Positions 17,690 to 26,100 of a DNA stretch of 64,000 bases are shown one piece after another (positions within the stretch are counted from its first letter, which is position 1; each line of letters begins with the position of its first letter). Below the pieces are notes generated by a model. It was not told where the DNA came from, ran no database searches, and saw nothing but the letters and a program-made list of their open reading frames with translations. This DNA comes from Maribellus luteus (GTDB taxonomy: Bacteria; Bacteroidota; Bacteroidia; Bacteroidales; Prolixibacteraceae): positions 62,001 to 126,000 of the forward strand of contig NZ_QWGR01000001.1 in the NCBI RefSeq assembly GCF_003576475.1, written 5' to 3'. The position numbers and the translations under genes are program-made.

Positions 17690-20600
17690 TTAAAAATTAA
17701 GTTGAAGGCCCACGTTAAAAACCCTTTGTAAAGGATAGGCCAGTCCATTCCCCCCCATTTCAGGGTCCCACAATTTAAAACTTGAAAATGTCAGCAAGTT
17801 TGTTCCACTTGCGTAAAGCCTTGCATTAATGCCTTTAAATTCTGGAACAGAATATCCAAACTCAACAGATTTTAAACGCAGGTAGCCGATTGACCGCAAC
17901 CAGTAATTGCTTCTAACGAAGTTATTGTTGTTCCCGAATGCTGCTGAACCAGTATCCGGAGAAAGACGGGGCCAACTTGCATAAACATCCCTGTCTGTTT
18001 CTGTCCACACACTTTCAGCGATATAGCTTAACATTGCCCTATTTCCTTTTTTCCCTCCAGAATATACTTCAACAAAAGGAGCCATATTCGCAGCATCCAG
18101 GAAAAACGAAGCCCTAGCAGAACCTTGAAAGAACATCGAAAAATCAAAATTTTTGTACCCGATTGACCCGCCCAATCCATATTGAATCTCCGGGTTTGCC
18201 GAATATCCCATTGGTACCATATCAAATGAGTTGATAATCCCGTCACCATTGATATCACGGTATTTTATATCACCTGCCTGGTATTCTCCGATACCACTGG
18301 TAACCTGTTGTACAGGCGAGTTACGTACCTCTTCATCATCGATGAACAAACGTTCGGCCACATATCCTCTCTGTTGACCAACCTTTTGTCCTACAACAGA
18401 CAACCATGGGGCTATTCCGGAGTAATCCAATTCATCATACTGGGTTATTTTTGATGTTCCGTATGTAAAGTTCCCCCTAACTATGAACCACATTGAGTTA
18501 CTATAAGCTTTATTAAAATCAAGGCTTAAATCAACTCCTTTTCCAACCGCTTCGCCATAGTTTGTTCTGATACCGGTCGTTAACCCCATAGTAGAAGGAA
18601 TGTCAGGTCTCAACTGAACAATGTTGGTGCGTCTTTCGTGATACAACTCCCCAATGAACTTTAAATCATCGTTTAATAACCCTATTTCAATTGCAAGGTT
18701 GGTTTTGTAAGAAACCTCCCATGTAATATCAGGATTGGCATATCTCAAAATATCTATTGTTGGACGGCTGAATGCTTCATACGGATTATTGCCGAACCTG
18801 CCAGCAGATGACCCGTTTAGATTAATATTTGACGTAAAGAAGAAACGATCGCTATTAGATACAATAATATCGTTCCCAACCAAACCATAGGTAGCCCTAA
18901 CTTTCAGACTGGGAACGACTGTTTTAATTCCGGTCCAAAAAGGTTCATTTGATACTTGCCATCCGGCACCTATTGAAGGGAAAAAGCCCCAACGGTGTGC
19001 CGGATCAAAACGTTCAGAACCGTTTAGCCCAAAGTTAAACTCAACAAAATAAGTTTGAGCAAACCCATAAGTAAAACGGCCCGCAAACGACATGTTTCTT
19101 GATGGCAGCGAAGTATCCAGGTTATTAGGACTTCCATCCATATTTTCTTTAAACGAACCGACCAAAAGGCCTCCAACACTGTGCTTGTCCGCAAAAGTTC
19201 TGTTATACAAAACGGCTCCCTCTCCGTAATAACTCGATCTTACAAATTTACCACCTGCGCTGTAATCGATGAAATCTGACCCCTCTTCCGGATTTAATAC
19301 CGCTAGTTCATATGGGTAAGAGGTATTTTGAGGATCGTAGGTGCCTTTGATATATTGGTAGTAAAAAGGTCTGTAACTGCGCTGGATGTTAAATCCGGAG
19401 TAACGTGTAATACTACCTATAAAACGGGCTTTTAACCCTTTGGTTATCATGTCCAAATCCTGATGAAGCTCCAATTGCGCCAAAAAGGTGTTATTTCTCA
19501 CATCTTCATATCCTTTCATTACGTCGGCATATGGATTGATGTATTGATCGGAACCTACTCCATAGGCATCATCAGAGTAATTACCAAACAACATACGATC
19601 AAGATATTGAGTTTCCCTGTCCGGGGCATAAACAGCAGGAAATAATACAGGATTCGCAATTAGCGTTTTCCCGTAAGTATTGGCACCGCCACTTCCAAAT
19701 TCTCCGATCGGACCGGTATAGTCTTCAAAACTTCCATTTACCCTAACCTTTGCTACCAATGATTTGGTCAAATTAAGATTAACGTTCGACCGAACAACAT
19801 ATGATCTCAAATTGATGTTGGTATTGAATGGATTCACAGGATCAACCTGCAGGATTCCCTTGTCTTGTGAAAAAGATCCGGCAATATAATAAGTTGCAGC
19901 CTCTCCACCACCGGTAAGGTTGATATTTGCTCGCTGATTTACCGAGTAATCTCTTGTTAAAATATCTTTCCAGTCGACTGCCGGATAGACATATGGATTT
20001 CTATTCAGGTTTCTTGTTTGGTCAATTTTACTTTGTGGATAGGTCAATTCGCCATGACGTGTCAAACTTGCGATATTTGAATACTCCATAAATGCGACAG
20101 GATCGACAATATCAACTTTCGTTGTTGGAGTAGAGACAGAAGTCTCGACGCGCACCTGGACATCCACTGTTCCTTTCTTTCCTTCTTTTGTCGTCACCAG
20201 AACAACCCCATTAGCTCCCCTTGCCCCATAGAGAGCAGTTGCCGAAGCATCTTTTAAGATAGAAAAACTGGCAATATCATCAGGGTTAAGCCGGGACAAA
20301 TCCCTGGATGTCATTTCAATATTATCAATTAAAATTAATGGCGAAGTCAATCCACTCCCAAAAGAAGTAACACTGCGTACAAAAAACTGAGCATCCTCTT
20401 CGCCAGGTGCCCCTGTTGTTTGGTAGGCAATCAAGCCTGCCATCTTACCCGACAGAGCAGTAGTTAAATTACTTGATGGTACCTTTAAATCAGCAGTGTT
20501 TACCGTCGTGATGGCCGAAACAACACTTTCTTTGCGTTGCTTCCCGAATGCTACAACAACTGCCTCCTCTATCATTTCAGTTTGCGCCGAAAGCCTTACG

Positions 20601-21211
20601 TTAACAATTTTTATTTTCCCGACTTCAATTTTTTGTACTTCATAACCGATGAATGAAAAGATTAGTGTATCCCCCTCGGTAACCAACAATTGGTAAATAC
20701 CATCAACATCAGTAGTAGTCCCAAGAGAGGTACCTGCTATTAAGACATTTACTCCTGGTATCGGCTCATCATTAAATGCATCTGTAACCGTTCCGGTAAT
20801 GCTAATTGTTCTTGGTTGAACAGATATTGCATTCGTTTCCAATTGGTCATTAGCATCGAATTTTGCTTTGATCGCAATCGTATTATTTAATTGTCGAAAA
20901 GACAAACCTGTTTGATTGGCCACCTCAGATAAGACCTCGAACACTGATCCTTTTGAAATATTAAGTTTTACGCTATAGTCTTTATCTGATATTGCCTGAT
21001 TTTCAAAAAAGAAACGGTATTCTGTTTGATCTTCTATTTCTGTTATTAACTGATCTAAATCTTTTATTTTCTGCGTAAATGCAACATCCGTGCTCTTTAT
21101 TCCCTGCCCATAAGTATCGGAAGCAAAGGTCAGGCTGGAGAAAAGCGTCATAATAAGCACAAAACATGTTAAATTCATCAGCACTTTTTTAAGATGATAT
21201 TTATTCTTCAT
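17690..21211 (-). CDS. SusC/RagA TonB-dependent transporter with STN domain
   Basis: The 1173-residue outer-membrane protein has a signal region, a secretin/TonB short N-terminal domain (about 50-120, QTEYRFFFENQAISDK), a carboxypeptidase-like beta-sandwich (ISITGTVTDAFNDEPIPGVNV), a plug with the typical SILKDASATALYGARGANGV block and a beta-barrel ending NVGLQLNF. The STN domain signals to the FecR protein encoded upstream, so import and sigma activation are linked. It imports an oligosaccharide or similar ligand together with the SusD partner. Confidence 0.95.
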   Translation of the reverse strand: MKNKYHLKKVLMNLTCFVLIMTLFSSLTFASDTYGQGIKSTDVAFTQKIKDLDQLITEIEDQTEYRFFFENQAISDKDYSVKLNISKGSVFEVLSEVANQTGLSFRQLNNTIAIKAKFDANDQLETNAISVQPRTISITGTVTDAFNDEPIPGVNVLIAGTSLGTTTDVDGIYQLLVTEGDTLIFSFIGYEVQKIEVGKIKIVNVRLSAQTEMIEEAVVVAFGKQRKESVVSAITTVNTADLKVPSSNLTTALSGKMAGLIAYQTTGAPGEEDAQFFVRSVTSFGSGLTSPLILIDNIEMTSRDLSRLNPDDIASFSILKDASATALYGARGANGVVLVTTKEGKKGTVDVQVRVETSVSTPTTKVDIVDPVAFMEYSNIASLTRHGELTYPQSKIDQTRNLNRNPYVYPAVDWKDILTRDYSVNQRANINLTGGGEAATYYIAGSFSQDKGILQVDPVNPFNTNINLRSYVVRSNVNLNLTKSLVAKVRVNGSFEDYTGPIGEFGSGGANTYGKTLIANPVLFPAVYAPDRETQYLDRMLFGNYSDDAYGVGSDQYINPYADVMKGYEDVRNNTFLAQLELHQDLDMITKGLKARFIGSITRYSGFNIQRSYRPFYYQYIKGTYDPQNTSYPYELAVLNPEEGSDFIDYSAGGKFVRSSYYGEGAVLYNRTFADKHSVGGLLVGSFKENMDGSPNNLDTSLPSRNMSFAGRFTYGFAQTYFVEFNFGLNGSERFDPAHRWGFFPSIGAGWQVSNEPFWTGIKTVVPSLKVRATYGLVGNDIIVSNSDRFFFTSNINLNGSSAGRFGNNPYEAFSRPTIDILRYANPDITWEVSYKTNLAIEIGLLNDDLKFIGELYHERRTNIVQLRPDIPSTMGLTTGIRTNYGEAVGKGVDLSLDFNKAYSNSMWFIVRGNFTYGTSKITQYDELDYSGIAPWLSVVGQKVGQQRGYVAERLFIDDEEVRNSPVQQVTSGIGEYQAGDIKYRDINGDGIINSFDMVPMGYSANPEIQYGLGGSIGYKNFDFSMFFQGSARASFFLDAANMAPFVEVYSGGKKGNRAMLSYIAESVWTETDRDVYASWPRLSPDTGSAAFGNNNNFVRSNYWLRSIGYLRLKSVEFGYSVPEFKGINARLYASGTNLLTFSSFKLWDPEMGGNGLAYPLQRVFNVGLQLNF

Positions 21212-21308
21212 ATTTTTGTTATGGTTTTTACAATTAAAAGTTGTTTAAACAGCTACGTTTGAAGTGGACCTGAGAAATCATCTTCAACGAGTAGCTAAAA
21301 ATTTAGGC

Positions 21309-21340
21309 AGAACAGTGACCCATCCCGGTGTTGCTGTTCT
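21309..21340. repeat. Hairpin between fecR and susC of PUL 1
   Basis: AGAACAGTGAC pairs with GTTGCTGTTCT over 11 bp (two G-U pairs) around a ten-base loop. A run of six T follows on the plus strand. In the direction of the PUL genes (minus) the downstream sequence is GCCTAAATTTTT, a weaker U-tract, so it could partly separate regulator and transporter expression. Confidence 0.6.
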
Positions 21341-21393
21341 TTTTTATTGGTTGCTTCGTATTCTTAATTCATGTGTTTTTTCTTTTTGAGTTC

Positions 21394-22422
21394 CTAAATA
21401 GATTTGCTAAGTGTTATTTCTCTTTCATTTGTTATTTCGAACTGAATGTGAAGCGAGAACTCCAGGGTTTGTAATATCGTTGTCAGCTTTTCGTTGACGT
21501 ACTCACCACTAACCGTTTTTAATAAGAGTTCGGGATCGTTCACTATTATCTTTACATTGTACCAACGCTCCAGCTGGCTTATCATTTCTGTCACGGGAGT
21601 GTGATCAAAATACAGGATGCGATTGGTCCATTTAATGATATTTTCAGCATTTACTTCGCGCTTTATGAGTTTTCCTGTTGATTTCTCGAGGTAAACCTGT
21701 TCATTGGGCGTAATAATATATTCGCCTGCGGGAGAGTTAACTTTAACCTTCCCGGACACGACGGTTACCAATGCGTAATCGTCGTCATCGAACGATTTTA
21801 CATCAAAAGAAGTTCCCAGTACCGTTACCGTTAGCTGTCCCGATTTTATAATAAACGGCTTGTTTTCGTCTCTGGCCACATCGAAAAAAGCCTGCCCGTT
21901 TAAACTAAGCTCCCGTGTACTTCCCTGGAATTTTTCGTTAAAGCGTATTTTACTTTTCGCATTTAGTTTAACATTTGAACCATCTGATAAAACAACGTTA
22001 GAGAGTTCACCGTAGCTGGTGCTTTTTTCAAGCGTGTTTATGATTTCAGCGCTTAAAACCTCTGCTGCTTTCTTGTTATTATTAACTGAGTTCCAGTATA
22101 GTGTTACCGAAATAACCACAAGAATAACTGCGGCAACTCTCAGCCACGAAGAATGGAGAATATTTGATTTTTTATGAATGGCAAATCGTTCTTGCTGCTT
22201 TGCTTTTTTCAGGACATGCTCTGCCTCTTCCAATAACTCTTTTTCGAATTGAAGAGGCTGGCCCTCTTTGATTAAATTATCGGCATAAGCATCAAATAAG
22301 TGATCGAAGTTTTCATGAGCGTCCTTTTTTCCAAATTCGGCTACAAATTCTTCGTATTCACTTTTGGTCAACTGCTTTTGTTGAAATTTATAAAACAGCT
22401 TTATTTTTCGTTTTTCTTCCAT
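21394..22422 (-). CDS. FecR-family anti-sigma factor
   Basis: The 342-residue protein has an N-terminal cytoplasmic sigma-binding region, one membrane segment (about 93-110, VAAVILVVISVTLYW), a FecR domain (LSDGSNVKLNAKSKIRF, VLGTSFDVKSF) and a DUF4974-type C-terminus (YFDHTPVTEMISQLERWYNV) that contacts the STN domain of the SusC partner. It holds the ECF sigma factor encoded upstream inactive until ligand is sensed. The interval of about 245 bases to the sigma gene is longer than in PUL 2 and holds no gene. Confidence 0.92.
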   Translation of the reverse strand: MEEKRKIKLFYKFQQKQLTKSEYEEFVAEFGKKDAHENFDHLFDAYADNLIKEGQPLQFEKELLEEAEHVLKKAKQQERFAIHKKSNILHSSWLRVAAVILVVISVTLYWNSVNNNKKAAEVLSAEIINTLEKSTSYGELSNVVLSDGSNVKLNAKSKIRFNEKFQGSTRELSLNGQAFFDVARDENKPFIIKSGQLTVTVLGTSFDVKSFDDDDYALVTVVSGKVKVNSPAGEYIITPNEQVYLEKSTGKLIKREVNAENIIKWTNRILYFDHTPVTEMISQLERWYNVKIIVNDPELLLKTVSGEYVNEKLTTILQTLEFSLHIQFEITNEREITLSKSI

Positions 22423-22667
22423 TACTATTTACTTACACACTATATACTGTATTGGGAGAGCACAGGACTAGTGACAGGTCAACTTTTTTTAATTTTTTTT
22501 GCAGACTGTCAAATAAATGGCAATAAGTTTTTACTAAGAATATCCCTCAGTTCATTGACTAAAAGCCTTCCGGTAAATAGTTGATTGTAAGTAATAAGAA
22601 AGAATACCAATTGACAGGAATCAGTGTAGAGTAGGGTGTTAAAATGATCTTAAAGGCGATAGAAGTG

Positions 22668-23234
22668 TTATCTGAATAACAAAAAAACAAACAAACTAAA
22701 GGCGACTTCCCCTTGATCACTTAAAAATTCTTTGATGAATTTTAACGACTCCACCATGTGATTTTTAACTGTATTTTGGGAGATACCGAGTTCGTATGCA
22801 ACCTCTGCATGTGTTTTTCCTTTGAGTTTGCTGAGCTCAAAAATTGCCCTTTTACGTGAACTTAACTGGCTAATTGCAGCATCAACTAACCTATTTAGCT
22901 CCAGTGAATTCAGAACATCTTCAGTTTCGTTCCGGGTCTTTTCCAGCAGTAGCCAGTTTTGTTCCAGCATTTCCTTTTTTCGGGATGTTTCTTTGAAGTA
23001 ATCAAAAACCTTGTTCCGGGCAATGGTCATTAAGTAGGACAAAATCGATTTGTTGGGATCCAGATTTTTACGATTCAACCAGACTGCAATAAAAACATCC
23101 TGAGCAATATCGTCAGTTAAATCGGAGTCATTAGTAAAACTGTAGACAAACTTACAAACTGTAGGTTTGTATTTTACATACAACTCCTTGAAGGCTTCTT
23201 CATTTCCCCGAACAATCTGATTTACTATATTCAT
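22668..23234 (-). CDS. ECF RNA polymerase sigma factor of PUL 1
   Basis: The 188-residue protein has sigma region 2 (LTDDIAQDVFIAVWLNRK) and region 4 with a helix-turn-helix (GKTHAEVAYELGISQNTVKNHM). It belongs to the Bacteroidota FecI-like ECF group and pairs with the FecR protein downstream to drive the susC/susD genes. A hydrophobic C-terminal tail (VAFSLFVFLLF) is characteristic of this group. Confidence 0.93.
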   Translation of the reverse strand: MNIVNQIVRGNEEAFKELYVKYKPTVCKFVYSFTNDSDLTDDIAQDVFIAVWLNRKNLDPNKSILSYLMTIARNKVFDYFKETSRKKEMLEQNWLLLEKTRNETEDVLNSLELNRLVDAAISQLSSRKRAIFELSKLKGKTHAEVAYELGISQNTVKNHMVESLKFIKEFLSDQGEVAFSLFVFLLFR

Positions 23235-23299
23235 TACTAATCCCCGATATTTTTATTATCCGGGTTCGAAGCTATGCTTATAAATTAAGACAATTGCTA

Positions 23300-23307
23300 C
23301 AAACTTA
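23300..23307 (-). promoter_or_regulatory. Candidate -7 box of the PUL 1 sigma gene
   Basis: On the minus strand TAAGTTTG matches TAnnTTTG. It lies about 66 bases before the sigma start codon at 23234. I see no convincing -33 element at the expected spacing. Confidence 0.4.
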
Positions 23308-23684
23308 TCAAAATTATATTAAAGGGGAAAGCCCCCAAAGAAAACTTGAGAGGCTATTGGAAATAACCAAATCTAATTTGAGGAGAACTAAAAAGTTTTG
23401 TTGGGATTTACTGGTCTCGAAATTTCGGATATTCAGCTAAAGAATAGGCCTCCGTTTATCATACAAAAACTATCAAAAATTAATAGCGATCATTTTCTGT
23501 TATTGTAATTAACCCCTTTAAGTTTGAGTATAATTTCAACCATTCTTTGTTCTTATTACGTATGATTTCTAACTACTTTATCTTGTTTATTGCTATATAG
23601 TCAGCATCTACAGTCAAGTTAATCCCGATCCTGAAATTACAACAACAGTTCCAGATCAAAGTCTGCGGCATTCTTCACTGCGCT

Positions 23685-23717
23685 AATGCCATCATTTAAA
23701 ACTTAAATGATGGCATT
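23685..23717. repeat. Perfect 15-bp hairpin in the long intergenic region
   Basis: AATGCCATCATTTAA and TTAAATGATGGCATT are perfect inverted repeats around a three-base loop (AAC). No T-tract follows on either strand. It stands alone within 23235-24009, 200 bases before a strong terminator on the plus strand. Confidence 0.85.
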
Positions 23718-23921
23718 CCGGTTCTTCTTAAGTAATTTTGCTTTATTGAGTACTGAAATGATACCGATGTGGCGGCATAAAATAGATGATTTTTTTGTGA
23801 CATATTTGTATTGTGAATGGGTTGATAGTCAGATGTGGTTGTTTTTGAAGAAGTGAAATAATTTGATCCTACAAAATGGATGAGTGATTTCCGGTCATGT
23901 TGTCCACTGAATAATATTCAG

Positions 23922-23951
23922 AAAGCCTTCTGTCAAGCGACGGAAGGCTTT
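23922..23951 (+). terminator. Strong intrinsic terminator without an assigned upstream gene
   Basis: AAAGCCTTCTGTC pairs with GACGGAAGGCTTT (13 bp, one G-U pair) around the tetraloop AAGC and is followed by TTTTT on the plus strand. The nearest genes upstream on the plus strand are more than 11 kb away; the preceding genes run leftward. It therefore suggests an unannotated plus-strand transcript starting between about 23240 and 23900. Confidence 0.8.
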
Positions 23952-24009
23952 TTTTGCTTTTGCGGTAAACCTTCTTACAAAATGGTTGTTTTGAAAACGG
24001 ATTTAATTA

Positions 24010-24378
24010 ATGCAGGGTATGAACGAATACGAAGAATCAAGAAGGTCTTTTCTGACCAAACTGGGCTTGACGATTGGGGCAGGTGCACTGGGAGTTGAAA
24101 AACTTTCGGCAAAAGTAATGAACGACAAAACTGAGTTTCCGCTTTCTGCCGATCAACAACAGCTGATGGACCGCTATGAGCAGTGGATGGATGAATTTAT
24201 TCCGGTTATTAAAGCTTTTCGTGCCAATCCGGCAGATTTGGACGCCCAAAAAGGTATTGCCGACCTTTCGGAAGTAGCCGAAAGCTGGCGCGAACAATTA
24301 ACTGTTTTTATGAAAGACGATAACTTTGCGCGATATTATATGACTGCCACCGAACGAATGACCAAGGAAATTTATTGA
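24010..24378 (+). CDS. Small Tat-signal protein of unknown function
   Basis: The 122-residue product carries a twin-arginine signal (SRRSFLTKLGL, then a short hydrophobic stretch GAGALGV) and a helical, charged mature part (LMDRYEQWMDEFIPVIKAF). A start at 24019 is equally possible. It is flanked by a terminator on each side, so it is probably a single transcription unit. I do not recognise the family. Export in folded form, perhaps with a cofactor, is suggested only by the signal. Confidence 0.65.
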   Translation: MQGMNEYEESRRSFLTKLGLTIGAGALGVEKLSAKVMNDKTEFPLSADQQQLMDRYEQWMDEFIPVIKAFRANPADLDAQKGIADLSEVAESWREQLTVFMKDDNFARYYMTATERMTKEIY

Positions 24379-24418
24379 TCGTTTTACCGGGGCAATCACA
24401 TGATTTTTAATTTGCTGG

Positions 24419-24445
24419 AAGCTTCTTCATTTTTTGAGGGAGCTT
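24419..24445 (+). terminator. Terminator of the small Tat gene
   Basis: AAGCTTCTTC pairs with GAGGGAGCTT (10 bp with two G-U pairs) around a seven-base loop and is followed by TTTTTT. It lies 40 bases after the stop at 24378. Confidence 0.75.
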
Positions 24446-24448
24446 TTT

Positions 24449-25390
24449 TTATAACATCGTATCCACAATCCAGCCTTCCGGTTTTTGCTGCATCCGTTTG
24501 GGAATGCTTTCGCGAATCACGGTTTGAAGCGCAGCAACCTGGCGCTCGCGTGCCGGCTTTTTTACGGTTACCATGCTGATTTCGCGCGCCGGTTCTTCTT
24601 TTGTAAGTTCCTTGATCATTTCTTCCTGTTCGGCAGGAATGTTAATGGTGGCCAGCTCGGGGACAAAGGTCACTCCACATTCGTGCTCCACAATTCGCCG
24701 GAGCGATTCAATGGAACTACTGCGGTAAACCAGCTGTTGCGCTGCTTTTTTCTGGTAGTTTATTTTACAGATCGAATTCACCTGGTTTTGAAAACAATTG
24801 CCTTCTTCGAGGTACCAGATGTCGTTTTTGTCCACTTCGTCCACATCCAGTTTTTCGCTCGAAGCAAGCGGGTGTTTTACTGAAACGTAGGCATAAAAAC
24901 GTTCATAAAACAGTGGAGTTACATGGATATTGAGCATTGAAACAGGCGTTGAAATAATGCCGCAGTCCAGTTTTCCCATTTTTAGTTCGTCTACAATTTC
25001 TTCGGTCTTTAACTCAAAAACTTCGATCTGAAGCTCCGGGTAACTTGTTTTCAGGTTTTGTGTGAACAGCGGAACCAGATACGGAGCTACCGTAGGAATA
25101 ATTCCCACCCGGAGGTTTCCTTTTATCTGTTCTCCCAACTCCAGCGACAAATCTTTCAGTCGTCCAATTTGCTGCAGAATATCCACCGTTTTTTCGTAAA
25201 ACACGGCACCTTCATCGGTAAGTTTCAAGGGCCGTTTGGTTCTGTCTATCAATTTAAAATCGAGCTCTTCTTCCAGTTTTTGAATCTGAAGACTCAGGGC
25301 CGGCTGTGTAATCCCCAGGATTTCGGCAGCGGCTGAAAAACTTCCTGAATTGCATAACTCGCGCAGATATTCCAGTTGGTTGATGTTCAT
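24449..25390 (-). CDS. oxyR: OxyR, peroxide-sensing LysR-type regulator
   Basis: The 313-residue protein has an N-terminal LysR helix-turn-helix (SFSAAAEILGITQPALSLQI) and a substrate-binding-like domain. Two cysteines at 199 and 208 (GNCFQNQVNSIC) have the same positions and nine-residue spacing as the redox pair of E. coli OxyR. It is divergent from dps with about 100 bases between the start codons, the classic arrangement of peroxide regulator and target. Activation of dps by oxidised OxyR is inferred from this arrangement. Confidence 0.92.
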   Translation of the reverse strand: MNINQLEYLRELCNSGSFSAAAEILGITQPALSLQIQKLEEELDFKLIDRTKRPLKLTDEGAVFYEKTVDILQQIGRLKDLSLELGEQIKGNLRVGIIPTVAPYLVPLFTQNLKTSYPELQIEVFELKTEEIVDELKMGKLDCGIISTPVSMLNIHVTPLFYERFYAYVSVKHPLASSEKLDVDEVDKNDIWYLEEGNCFQNQVNSICKINYQKKAAQQLVYRSSSIESLRRIVEHECGVTFVPELATINIPAEQEEMIKELTKEEPAREISMVTVKKPARERQVAALQTVIRESIPKRMQQKPEGWIVDTML

Positions 25391-25470
25391 TCTATAAGTA
25401 TTGTAAATAGAGTCATAAAATTAATAAATATTTCTAATAGTACATTTGTAGTATAAATAATGAACATCAA
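25380..25470. repeat. 12-bp inverted repeat spanning the oxyR-dps promoter region
   Basis: TTGATGTTCATT at 25380-25391 and AATGAACATCAA at 25459-25470 are perfect inverted copies. The left arm contains the oxyR start codon; the right arm contains an ATG in the dps leader that opens an 11-codon frame ending in the TGA that overlaps the dps ATG. Confidence 0.8.
25441..25448 (+). promoter_or_regulatory. -7 box of the dps promoter
   Basis: TACATTTG fits TAnnTTTG and lies 43 bases before the dps ATG at 25492. No good -33 box is visible, in keeping with activation by the divergent OxyR. Confidence 0.55.
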
Positions 25471-25495
25471 AAACATAAAGTTTAGAATAAGATGA
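25460..25495 (+). CDS. Possible 11-codon leader peptide of dps
   Basis: ATG at 25460 opens MNIKNIKFRIR and stops at the TGA that overlaps the dps start (ATGA). The frame is downstream of the predicted transcription start and ideally placed for translational coupling. It may be a chance frame; there is no ribosome-binding site to support it. Confidence 0.3.
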   Translation: MNIKNIKFRIR

Positions 25496-25938
25496 AAACA
25501 AAAAATCAACCCACAGTAGAGAAATTGAACAAGTTATTGGCAGATTATCAGATTTTTTACCAGAACCTGAGAGGACTGCACTGGAACGTAAAGGGCCCGA
25601 TGTTTTTCCAACTTCACGGAAAATATGAAGAGTTTTACAACGAGTCGGCTGAAATCGTAGATGAGATTGCAGAACGTGTTTTAACACTGGGAGGCGAGCC
25701 TTTGCATACTTATGGCGATTACCTTAAAGTAGCTACATTGGAACAGGTATCGAATCTTTCGGACGGAAAGAAAGGCGTTGAAACCGTATTGAACAGTTAC
25801 CGTTTCTTTTTGGAAAGTTTTAACGATATTCTTGCAACAGCAAGCGAGGCCGGCGACGAAGGCACCGTTGGAATGATGAGCGAATGGATTGGCCATACCG
25901 AAAAACGTATCTGGATGTTGGAAGCTTATCTGGGATAA
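25492..25938 (+). CDS. dps: Dps, ferritin-like DNA-protection protein
   Basis: The 148-residue protein has the Dps ferroxidase region at the subunit interface: LHWNVKGPMFFQLHGKYEEF followed by ESAEIVDEIAERVLTLGG. His, Asp and Glu ligands of the dinuclear iron site are in place. It forms dodecamers that oxidise Fe(II) with hydrogen peroxide and shield DNA. The N-terminus is short, without an obvious Lys-rich DNA-binding tail. Divergent oxyR and a following terminator mark a single-gene unit. Confidence 0.95.
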   Translation: MKTKNQPTVEKLNKLLADYQIFYQNLRGLHWNVKGPMFFQLHGKYEEFYNESAEIVDEIAERVLTLGGEPLHTYGDYLKVATLEQVSNLSDGKKGVETVLNSYRFFLESFNDILATASEAGDEGTVGMMSEWIGHTEKRIWMLEAYLG

Positions 25939-25964
25939 GAGAATTTACAAAATACGCAAAGAAG

Positions 25965-25985
25965 TACCTCGCCTTGGGTGGGGTA
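25965..25985 (+). terminator. Terminator of dps
   Basis: TACCTCGCC pairs with GGTGGGGTA (9 bp including two G-U pairs) around TTG and is followed by eight T. It lies 27 bases after the dps stop codon. Confidence 0.75.
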
Positions 25986-26100
25986 TTTTTTTTGCCTGTT
26001 TCTGAAACTTTCCGGTTTTCAGGGAAGTAAAATCTAAACGATTCCGAAATAGAATTCAGTTAAAGGTAGAAACTCAATTTATCAACTAAAACAAAAGAAA

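Noticed and set aside
23763-23776. The 13-base word CCGATGTGGCGGC shared with about 62619
   Set aside because: In the second place it falls inside the folC remnant and the flanks do not match, so it is probably coincidence.
23880-24098. A plus-strand frame overlapping the small Tat gene
   Set aside because: It runs through the terminator hairpin at 23922-23951 and overlaps the better-supported Tat-signal frame.
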